Shown here piece by piece: positions 1 through 5,319 of a stretch of DNA of 5,319 nucleotides; the first letter of the stretch is position 1, and each line of letters begins with the position of its first letter. This DNA comes from Bacteroidota bacterium (lineage in GTDB: Bacteria; Bacteroidota; Bacteroidia; Bacteroidales; VadinHA17). Below the pieces are notes generated by a model, which saw only the letters and a list, made by a program, of their open reading frames with translations, was not told where the DNA came from and made no database searches. The stretch lies in assembly GCA_030642585.1 (NCBI GenBank), contig DAOWNN010000188.1:1-5319 (forward strand), written 5' to 3'. The translations under genes and the position numbers were made by a program.

Positions 1-4
1 AGCT

Positions 5-3000
5 TTAGGGGGCACGTGCCATACGTAGATTCTGGAAATACAACAAGATCTTTCTGAGAATATCAAACACCAGGAGAAAATACAAAACAATTGATCCTAA
101 CCAGATAACTACCAGGTTAAACCAGGCAGTTTCTACCATTTGGTTGCTAATTAGTTTATAGGGAGCAAAAAACTGTGCGCGCCCCATTTTGTTTTCCGGA
201 TAAATATAAATTGGTTCAAGCTTACGGATTAATTCATCCTCGGCCTGATAAATCTTACGAATTTCATTTCTATTCATTGCTATTTCTGCCAGTCGGTTAT
301 TGTGAAATTTTTGCCGTAGTTCACGCATTCTCTCTTCCCCAAGGCTATCAACCATGTTACTGTAAACCAGGTCCTTTCTTGAAATGGTTTCTGTTTCAAT
401 GTCTGTCAGGTGGAGCTTCAGAAACATAAGATAACCGAGAGTTTCTTCCAGGATGTCCTGTTGAATAGAATCAGGTGTCAATTGATTCACAAATTCAAAG
501 GGTGGTACATTTTGAAATTCAGCCAATTTAATAAACTCTCTCCTGGTTATATTCAAATCATTTGCGAGAACCAATTCGTCAATTGCCTCCTCTTCGAGCA
601 TTCTCTGGCACCCCTCAAGTTTAAGCTGCAAATCCGGAATTAAAAACGTATTATAATAATTTGCCGTACTTATTTGCTGGTCATATTCATAGAAATATTT
701 ATCAAAATCATTTTTCATAAATTGCTCCACAATAAGTGCTTCATAAGACCACCGGGTAATCATCATATCCCCTATAATCGGAACATTTTTTTTATTTGTC
801 AGGTTTTGGTTTAAATCATCAAAAGAGATCATGGCGCCGCCCAAAAGGAGCTGGGGAACAAGTATCAGGGGAATTAAAATATAAATTGCCACAACAGAAT
901 CAAGACCGGATGATATATTTAAACCAATCATATTCCCGGCAACCGAAGTTGAAAATAATACCATCCAGTATATAAGTAACATTCCCCGAATATCCAGGAT
1001 CCAGTTGCTGATCAGAACAAAACTTAAGGCCTGAATAGCTGACAAGGCAATTAAAAAAGCAATTTTAGACCCCAGGTAAGCTGGCCAGCTTAGATTTAAA
1101 AAAGACTCTCTTTCCAAAATCTTCCTGTCCTTTACAATTTCCTCGGCACTAACCGTTAGCCCCATAAACAGGGCTACTACAATAGACATAAAAATAAATA
1201 CAGGAAAATTTTTATTGTCCTGAAAAATGTAATCTTGCCCATTTGTATATTTTGTAAAATAGCCCAGGATTAAGGCAAGCAATGGGGCTTCTAATAAGTT
1301 GATAATTAAATATTGCGTATTTGAAATTTTTGTTAGAAGGTTTCTTAAGCTAAATGTGAAAAACTGTTTATTAGGAGCAGGTATTTTAAAATTATTCTCC
1401 GGAATGTTTTTCTGTGACTTTTTTCTTTCAAGCTGGGATTCAATTTTGTCTTTATAAAAATCAAACCATTGCCTGGGGCTTATTTTCCTGTTTTTTGTGG
1501 GAGTTCCTTGCTCATCAAGAGTTTTGGACTCAATAATTTTTAAAATTTGCTCTGTCTTTACATTTCCACATTGTGGACATTCGCTTTCAGCCGCATCAAC
1601 CTGGGCGTTTATTTTCTTAAAATATACTACAGCATCAATAGGATTCCCTGAATAAACAGGATACCCTCCTTTATCAAGTATCCAGAGTTTATCAAGCATC
1701 TTGAAAATTTTAGAAGAGGGTTGATGAATTGTGGCAATTACCAATCTTCCTTTCCTTGTTTGATCTCTTAGAAGCTGTATGATTTTCTCTGAATCACTTG
1801 AAGAAAGACCCGAAGTAGGTTCATCCAGAATTAAGATATAAGGTTCCCGCATTAATTCAAGTCCAATATTCAATCTCTTCCTTTGCCCCCCACTAATAAA
1901 TTTATTCAAAGGGTTCCCCACCTTTAACCAGGCAATTTCAGTAAGATCAAGGTCTTCCAGAATTTTGTCAACTGTTCTTTTTATTTGCCCTTTTGAATAA
2001 TCAGCAAAACACAAGTGTGCATTAAAGTATAAATTTTGGTAAACCGTTAATTCCTCAATTAAGAGATCATCCTGTGGTACAAAGCCAGTTATTCCTTTGA
2101 GCTTAAACCGGTATTTATATAAATCAAAACCATTGATAAGAATTTGTCCACTGTTGGGTTGAAGTTTACCATTCAATAAATGGAGCAATGTAGATTTTCC
2201 AACTCCGCTACCTCCAAGAACACCTATCAGGCTACCCGATTCTTCACAAAAATTAAAGGGGTGTATTCCGTTCTGGCTATTTCGAAACTTAAATTGCAGG
2301 TTTTTACCGGAAAAAAGAATATTAGGACTATTTGCTTCAAGAAAAAAGCGAGTTGATATATCCTTGTAATATACAGGGGTAATATTGGGTCCTTTTATAA
2401 TGGACCCTGAATTTAAGAAATAGATTTTTGAGGATTCAATCTTCTGACCTTCAATGTAAAGGTTTTGTTCTCCTATATATTTAAATACAAATTGTTGAAC
2501 ACTGGTAATGTGTAGAAACAATAATTGTCCGTAAAGATTTTCTTTAAAGGCATATTTTTGTTTTGCGCCTGGTTTCTTTTTCATAAACCAGGAAACCGTA
2601 TCTGCCCATTCCCGTAATTTATTATCCATGATCAGGAGGCGGTTAGTTTCGATCTGATTCTGATCCTGATCAAAAACAAAATTCTGAAGATTTTGCCCTT
2701 CCTCTTTACCAATGCTGAATTGGTCTGAAACCACCCTGATCACTTCTGCTTCATCTTCAGTTACAACACCATCTTCATTCACAAATTGCAACAATTGAAT
2801 AAATACAATGATTCGTTCTTCCCGGTCCAGTTCATTTTTTATTTGGCGGCAAACATTAGTGGCTTGAAAGGTAACCAGGTTGATGTTTCCTGCCAGAACT
2901 TCAGAAGGGGAATCATGAAGCTCAGCATGATAAAATTCAATGTAATTCTCGAATAAGTTTAAATATTCCTGTGTTAATTGTTCATTGAGAATTCTTGTCA

Positions 3001-3106
3001 GGTATGCTTGAACAATTTTTTTGCCTTTCACTGAAAGCCCCCTTGCATTTAATGAGGCATTAAGTGCAAACAAATGAACCAGCGCATTTAGAATGGATTC
3101 ACTCAT
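5..3106 (-). CDS. TerB-like / ABC ATPase / ABCG-type permease fusion (1033-aa half-transporter)
   Basis: An inner-membrane ATP-driven transporter of the ABCG (White) type; the substrate cannot be read from the sequence. Residues 1-135 are helical and TerB-like, with the typical DG-V-T-E-D-E turn at 112-119. Residues about 190-285 look beta-rich and are unassigned. The ATPase covers about 286-495: Walker A GGSGVGKST at 298-306, Q-loop Q345, signature SGGQ 405-408, Walker B ILILDE ending at D428-E429, and H-loop H461. The D-loop reads SGLSSSD rather than the usual SGLDS. A CPQC pair (C510, C513) follows. Six membrane segments are seen near 599-618, 633-653, 681-703, 709-731, 738-760 and 995-1017. 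ABCG-like motifs DRKILERESF (660-669) and RWSYEAL (785-791) flank them. The TM5-TM6 loop, about 230 residues, should be periplasmic. One ATPase plus one membrane domain implies a homodimer. The start at 3106 is supported by GGAAG seven bases upstream. The gene is complete, with its stop at 5-7. Confidence 0.93.
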   Translation of the reverse strand: MSESILNALVHLFALNASLNARGLSVKGKKIVQAYLTRILNEQLTQEYLNLFENYIEFYHAELHDSPSEVLAGNINLVTFQATNVCRQIKNELDREERIIVFIQLLQFVNEDGVVTEDEAEVIRVVSDQFSIGKEEGQNLQNFVFDQDQNQIETNRLLIMDNKLREWADTVSWFMKKKPGAKQKYAFKENLYGQLLFLHITSVQQFVFKYIGEQNLYIEGQKIESSKIYFLNSGSIIKGPNITPVYYKDISTRFFLEANSPNILFSGKNLQFKFRNSQNGIHPFNFCEESGSLIGVLGGSGVGKSTLLHLLNGKLQPNSGQILINGFDLYKYRFKLKGITGFVPQDDLLIEELTVYQNLYFNAHLCFADYSKGQIKRTVDKILEDLDLTEIAWLKVGNPLNKFISGGQRKRLNIGLELMREPYILILDEPTSGLSSSDSEKIIQLLRDQTRKGRLVIATIHQPSSKIFKMLDKLWILDKGGYPVYSGNPIDAVVYFKKINAQVDAAESECPQCGNVKTEQILKIIESKTLDEQGTPTKNRKISPRQWFDFYKDKIESQLERKKSQKNIPENNFKIPAPNKQFFTFSLRNLLTKISNTQYLIINLLEAPLLALILGYFTKYTNGQDYIFQDNKNFPVFIFMSIVVALFMGLTVSAEEIVKDRKILERESFLNLSWPAYLGSKIAFLIALSAIQALSFVLISNWILDIRGMLLIYWMVLFSTSVAGNMIGLNISSGLDSVVAIYILIPLILVPQLLLGGAMISFDDLNQNLTNKKNVPIIGDMMITRWSYEALIVEQFMKNDFDKYFYEYDQQISTANYYNTFLIPDLQLKLEGCQRMLEEEAIDELVLANDLNITRREFIKLAEFQNVPPFEFVNQLTPDSIQQDILEETLGYLMFLKLHLTDIETETISRKDLVYSNMVDSLGEERMRELRQKFHNNRLAEIAMNRNEIRKIYQAEDELIRKLEPIYIYPENKMGRAQFFAPYKLISNQMVETAWFNLVVIWLGSIVLYFLLVFDILRKILLYFQNLRMARAP

Positions 3107-3113
3107 GATTGTA

Positions 3114-3118
3114 CTTCC
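3114..3118 (-). promoter_or_regulatory. Ribosome binding site of the ABC transporter gene
   Basis: The minus strand reads GGAAG, followed by seven bases and then ATG at 3106. It is the only clear Shine-Dalgarno-like site in the window, and it supports the chosen transporter start. Neither lipoprotein gene has a comparable site; both have A/T-rich leaders, which is common in Bacteroidota. Confidence 0.55.
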
Positions 3119-3137
3119 GTGAATTAATATGAATAAA

Positions 3138-3157
3138 ACTCAAATTTACTCAAATTT
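3138..3157. repeat. Perfect 10-bp tandem repeat, two copies
   Basis: The plus strand reads ACTCAAATTT twice in succession, at 3138-3147 and 3148-3157. The period is about one helical turn, and each copy carries one TAnnTTTG box on the minus strand. It may be a duplicated -7 element, a pair of half-sites for a regulator, or a chance repeat in AT-rich DNA. Confidence 0.7.
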
Positions 3158-3184
3158 ACATTGTTAAATCCCAAGAGGCACAAA
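3141..3184 (-). promoter_or_regulatory. Candidate promoter region of the ABC transporter gene, two tandem -7 boxes
   Basis: On the minus strand TAAATTTG occurs twice, at 3151-3158 and 3141-3148. Both fit the Bacteroidota -7 form TAnnTTTG. A TTTG at 3181-3184 lies 22 bases before the first box, and a TTG at 3172-3174 lies 23 bases before the second. These spacings are at the long end of what is accepted for this sigma factor. Either box would give a short leader before the ATG at 3106. The site lies downstream of the terminator at 3222-3247, which fits a separate transcription unit for the transporter. Assignment is from motif matching only. Confidence 0.5.
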
Positions 3185-3217
3185 ATGAGATTGAGATTGA
3201 AATATTTTTTCACGAAT

Positions 3218-3247
3218 AAAAACAGCCCACATAATTATGCGGGCTGT
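3218..3247 (-). terminator. Intrinsic terminator after the 278-aa lipoprotein gene
   Basis: Read on the minus strand, the arms ACAGCCC (3247-3241) and GGGCTGT (3228-3222) pair perfectly. The stem extends inward through a G-T wobble and CATAA/TTATG, leaving a loop of about four bases or fewer. A run of five T follows at 3222-3218, partly overlapping the stem base. The hairpin begins 28 bases after the TAG stop at 3275-3277. The T run is on the minus-strand exit side, so it serves the lipoprotein gene. On the plus strand the hairpin is followed by AAAATT, a poor terminator. Confidence 0.8.
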
Positions 3248-3274
3248 AAAATTATTACAATGTTTTATCTGATT

Positions 3275-4111
3275 CTAGTTGATAATCTTTCCCCTTAGTT
3301 CATCAACTGACAAAAGAATAGCAGAGACCTGTTCTGCTGTTATCTTTTCATTTTCAACTTTATTATAGGCCTTTGTTACGGGAGCAAAATTACTAATCAA
3401 CTCCTGAATATTGGCTTCTTCTTCACGCTCAATCAATATCTCCATAAGTTTTTCCAGGGAAGCTTTCTGGGCATATATAATGCTTACTATCTCCGGATTA
3501 TTGGCAACATTGGCAGAAACATTGGTAGCTAAATACATAGCTTCTATCCAGCCTCCGGCAACCATCAGTAAGGCAAGATCGCCTTTCCCGTTTTTATTTA
3601 AAAAATCGTAAGTGTCATAAACGGTTGCTGTAATAATTTCAACCAGTGTATCTTTATTATTGATATTTTCCTCAATCCCGGAAAGAAGATCTTCATTATA
3701 AATAGAAGAAATACCAAGGTCATTACCAAGCTGGGTAATTGCTTCAAGGTAAAGCATTGTTTCCTGGGTCATTTGGTAAGTACTGGCATAACTTAGGTCG
3801 CTGCCATATACTCCGATATTATACGCTTTGCTTTTAGCTGTAAAATATTTATTTACGTTTTCAACACTATTCGCTGTGCCGAGCATATATGGAATTCCTA
3901 TTCTGTTTAACATATCTGTTACCTCTGAAGAGGCTGGCAGAGGATAAACAAAATCTGAAACATCCTGCCCAATTTGATCTCTAACATCTTCTATCTCCAC
4001 CTGGCTTTCCCTGGGACTTTTTGCAGTGTTTTTACACGAACTTAATGGTATAAGTATGATAGACATGCCTAATACCAGGTTTCTCAAAACAAAAATTCTG
4101 TAATTTTTCAT
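3275..4111 (-). CDS. Predicted lipoprotein, 278 aa, paralogue of the neighbouring lipoprotein
   Basis: I do not recognise a named family. Residues 1-26 form a lipoprotein signal peptide: basic start (K2, R5, R10), a hydrophobic stretch, and lipobox LSSC with C26 as the predicted lipidated residue. The sequence after C26 (KNTAKS) lacks the acidic run linked to surface export in some Bacteroidota, so a periplasm-facing anchor is more likely. The mature part appears mostly helical, with no transmembrane segment or recognisable catalytic motif. Two stretches are shared with the upstream lipoprotein: NIGVYGSDLS (98-107) and GGWIEAMY (186-193). The spacing between them is nearly the same in both proteins. 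The ATG at 4111 gives a proper signal peptide; no strong ribosome binding site is visible. The stop is TAG, followed by an intrinsic terminator. A TATATTTG box upstream suggests it may also have its own promoter. Confidence 0.88.
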   Translation of the reverse strand: MKNYRIFVLRNLVLGMSIILIPLSSCKNTAKSPRESQVEIEDVRDQIGQDVSDFVYPLPASSEVTDMLNRIGIPYMLGTANSVENVNKYFTAKSKAYNIGVYGSDLSYASTYQMTQETMLYLEAITQLGNDLGISSIYNEDLLSGIEENINNKDTLVEIITATVYDTYDFLNKNGKGDLALLMVAGGWIEAMYLATNVSANVANNPEIVSIIYAQKASLEKLMEILIEREEEANIQELISNFAPVTKAYNKVENEKITAEQVSAILLSVDELRGKIIN

Positions 4112-4144
4112 CGGTCAAAATTTAATTGTAAACATTTTATGGTT

Positions 4145-4152
4145 CAAATATA
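4145..4152 (-). promoter_or_regulatory. Candidate -7 box for the 278-aa lipoprotein gene
   Basis: The minus strand reads TATATTTG, a full match to TAnnTTTG. It would place transcription start about 28 bases before the ATG at 4111. No TTG or TTTG is found 17-23 bases upstream, so the -33 part is weak or absent. The gene could instead, or also, be read from the promoter of the upstream lipoprotein gene. Confidence 0.4.
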
Positions 4153-4172
4153 ATAAAAGCTTGATTTAATTT

Positions 4173-4223
4173 AGAATTAATCTGCGGATATAATCTCTAA
4201 TTATTACATCCGGATTTAATTCT
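4173..4223. repeat. Long imperfect inverted repeat between the two lipoprotein genes
   Basis: Arms at 4173-4194 and 4203-4223 are complementary around an 8-base loop (4195-4202). The outer stem is 8 perfect pairs (AGAATTAA against TTAATTCT). An interrupted middle follows, then an inner stem of 10 pairs with one G-T wobble around CCGGATGTAAT. On the minus strand it begins 16 bases after the TAA stop of the 304-aa lipoprotein gene and ends about 20 bases before the TATATTTG box of the next gene. No T run follows, so it is not a standard intrinsic terminator. It could protect the 3' end of the upstream message, weaken read-through, or bind a protein. Confidence 0.65.
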
Positions 4224-4238
4224 TTCTATGATGATGAT

Positions 4239-5153
4239 TTAAATTTCTACCACAATAGATCGTATACTTGTAACTATTTGTTTTATATCGCTTATTGCCG
4301 AAATCGAATAATCAAACCTGTTCCAATTAGTTAAAATTACTTTCTTTGCTGTATCAACCTCAATATCTCCTGGTTTGTAATATATTTCAAGCTTGTCAAA
4401 ATGATCGGCAAGGACTTCAAGTAATCGATAATAATATGCAACATCCGGATCTTCATATTGATTTCTGAGAAAAGTTAATAAAAAGTTGAGTGCGTATTTT
4501 TGCTCCATGATCATTTCAACCATTTGTGAATCAGGAATAGAATCTGTTTCAATTATATTTAAAGCCTGGTACATTCCCTCGATCCATCCTCCCATTAAAA
4601 TAAGACTCAGGGCATTTTCCCTTCCTGTTTCAAGTAAAAATTCAGTGGAAGTGGTAAAGATCTCAGTTGCAATATTTGAAATCGAATCGATACTTCCAAT
4701 ATTTTTCTCTATTCTAATGGCCGAAGTTTCCAGTACACTTGCAGGAATTCCAAGCTTTTCTGAAAGTTCGCTAATGGCTCCCATATACAGAATGGCCTCC
4801 TCCGGGTCGTCAAACATCTTGGTTATGCTAAAATCTGCTCCATAAATCCCCAGATTCATGGCTATTTTAGAGCTGGAAGTAAACTGACTGGCTTTTTCGA
4901 CTGGTAAAAATGATTCTGGTTTATACTGCATTTTTTCTCTTTCCAGCATTTCTGAAATTTCATTTGGCGAATACAATCCATAAAAAATGGACTTTTTTGA
5001 TTCATTTTGAAATGAAATTGTGCTTTTGTTTGCAGATTTTTTATTCCTCGTGTTTTTACTACCAAGCATTTTGCCGTTCTTTCCCTGATCCATACAGGCT
5101 GTGGTAAAAATGATGAGTAGTAAAAGAAGGTATGAATAGTAATTTTTCATCAT
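4239..5153 (-). CDS. Predicted lipoprotein, 304 aa, paralogue of the downstream lipoprotein
   Basis: I do not recognise a named family. The signal peptide is short (K3, then a run of Leu/Ile at 9-15), ending in TTAC with C20 as the predicted lipidated residue. Thr at -3 is less usual than Leu, but such variation is seen in Bacteroidota. Residues 21-55 are a Lys/Asn/Ser-rich linker. The rest looks helical and aligns with the 278-aa neighbour nearly end to end. It includes NLGIYGADFS (100-109), GGWIEGMY (188-195) and a shared segment around YxLxxxxExxxML near residue 58. The C-terminal part (about 235-304) is longer and more diverged, with a YYY run at 240-242. Translation may begin at 5153 or at the adjacent ATG at 5150; there is no strong Shine-Dalgarno site to decide. 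The protein probably faces the periplasm from a lipid anchor. It is the first gene of the visible cluster, 127 bases before the next. Confidence 0.88.
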   Translation of the reverse strand: MMKNYYSYLLLLLIIFTTACMDQGKNGKMLGSKNTRNKKSANKSTISFQNESKKSIFYGLYSPNEISEMLEREKMQYKPESFLPVEKASQFTSSSKIAMNLGIYGADFSITKMFDDPEEAILYMGAISELSEKLGIPASVLETSAIRIEKNIGSIDSISNIATEIFTTSTEFLLETGRENALSLILMGGWIEGMYQALNIIETDSIPDSQMVEMIMEQKYALNFLLTFLRNQYEDPDVAYYYRLLEVLADHFDKLEIYYKPGDIEVDTAKKVILTNWNRFDYSISAISDIKQIVTSIRSIVVEI

Positions 5154-5191
5154 AATCTTTTATTGAATAGGGGTTTAATTGTCCCTGGTTA

Positions 5192-5220
5192 CAAAATAAA
5201 ATGGTTTGAATATTACACAA
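5192..5220 (-). promoter_or_regulatory. Candidate promoter of the 304-aa lipoprotein gene (proximal)
   Basis: On the minus strand TTG (5220-5218) is followed after 18 bases by TTATTTTG (5199-5192), one base off TAnnTTTG. Spacing is good, and the leader would be about 32 bases, similar to that predicted for the neighbouring lipoprotein gene. The mismatch falls in the TA pair, which lowers confidence. Confidence 0.35.
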
Positions 5221-5225
5221 TTGTG
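5216..5225. promoter_or_regulatory. 10-bp palindrome CACAATTGTG, possible operator
   Basis: This is a perfect palindrome with scattered further matches on both flanks (5214/5227, 5211/5230, 5210/5231). It overlaps the TTG of the proximal promoter candidate and lies just downstream of the distal TATATTTG box. Either place would suit a repressor or activator dimer. No regulator gene is in the window to pair with it. Confidence 0.35.
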
Positions 5226-5249
5226 CATAATATATTCAGCACCGAAATA

Positions 5250-5257
5250 CAAATATA
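5250..5257 (-). promoter_or_regulatory. Alternative distal -7 box for the 304-aa lipoprotein gene
   Basis: The minus strand reads TATATTTG, an exact fit to TAnnTTTG. The nearest TTTG (5274-5271) is only 13 bases upstream, which is too close for a normal -33 box. If used, it would give a leader of about 90 bases containing the CACAATTGTG palindrome. It competes with the proximal candidate at 5192-5220. Confidence 0.35.
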
Positions 5258-5319
5258 AAAAATGTGTGTACAAACTAATAATATAATAATGCACTAATCA
5301 CTTATAGGTTTTGATGATA

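Noticed and set aside
11..20. Perfect palindrome GGCACGTGCC at the end of the transporter gene
   Set aside because: It lies within the last codons of the coding region and has no T run or promoter context. A 10-bp GC palindrome alone is not enough to call a site; the true terminator of this gene is probably beyond the left edge.
175..643. Plus-strand open frames opposite the 3' part of the transporter gene
   Set aside because: They lie antisense to a clearly coding gene with intact domains, have no ribosome binding site or recognisable protein features, and have the composition expected of a shadow frame.
1564..1577. Inverted repeat TCCACA-T-TGTGGA inside the transporter gene
   Set aside because: It coincides with the codons for the CPQCG motif and is adequately explained by coding sequence.
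3187..3200. Short tandem GAGATT repeat in the gap before the transporter
   Set aside because: Two short copies only, not aligned with any promoter box or structure; probably chance.
4486..4845. A 119-codon plus-strand open frame antisense to the 304-aa lipoprotein gene
   Set aside because: The opposite strand carries a lipoprotein with a signal peptide and a paralogue next door. The antisense translation shows no domain or signal, and its length is explained by constraint from the real gene. A similar shorter frame at 3411-3611 opposite the paralogue was rejected for the same reason.
4862..5107. Short overlapping open frames on both strands within the 5' part of the 304-aa lipoprotein gene
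   Set aside because: They are alternative frames of the lipoprotein signal and linker region, with no start context or protein features of their own.
5295..5319. Possible tail of another minus-strand gene at the right edge
   Set aside because: A few codons before an in-frame stop can be read, but so few residues give no support for a gene.

Overview
The window looks like a chromosomal segment from a Bacteroidota bacterium, probably flavobacterial or a relative. The evidence is AT-rich DNA, Lys/Asn/Ile-rich proteins, lipoprotein signal peptides followed by a Cys, upstream boxes fitting the Bacteroidota promoter form TAnnTTTG, and a transporter architecture (TerB-like domain + ABC ATPase + ABCG-type membrane domain) that I associate with this phylum. 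The genus cannot be read from the sequence.

All three convincing genes lie on the minus strand, so transcription runs right to left. In transcription order they are: (1) 5153-4239, a 304-aa lipoprotein; (2) 4111-3275, a 278-aa lipoprotein that is a clear but diverged paralogue of the first; (3) 3106-5, a complete 1033-aa single-chain ABC half-transporter. Gaps are short: 166 bases at the right edge, 127 bases between the lipoprotein genes, and 168 bases between the second lipoprotein and the transporter. No tRNA, rRNA, CRISPR array, insertion sequence or phage gene is visible.

The regulatory layout is readable. A promoter-like region with a 10-bp palindrome lies before the first lipoprotein gene. 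A long imperfect hairpin and a TAnnTTTG box separate the two lipoprotein genes. A good intrinsic terminator follows the second lipoprotein gene. The transporter then has its own promoter-like region, with two TAnnTTTG boxes in a perfect 10-bp tandem repeat, and a GGAAG ribosome binding site. The transporter is therefore probably a separate transcription unit from the lipoproteins.

The transporter should sit in the inner membrane with its ATPase in the cytoplasm and an unusually large loop (about 230 residues) in the periplasm. The lipoproteins are predicted to be membrane-anchored and to face the periplasm. A working partnership between them is possible from location and adjacency, but this is inference only. 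The least described element is the lipoprotein family, marked by two shared motifs (NxGxYGxDxS and GGWIExMY) and matching no family I can name.
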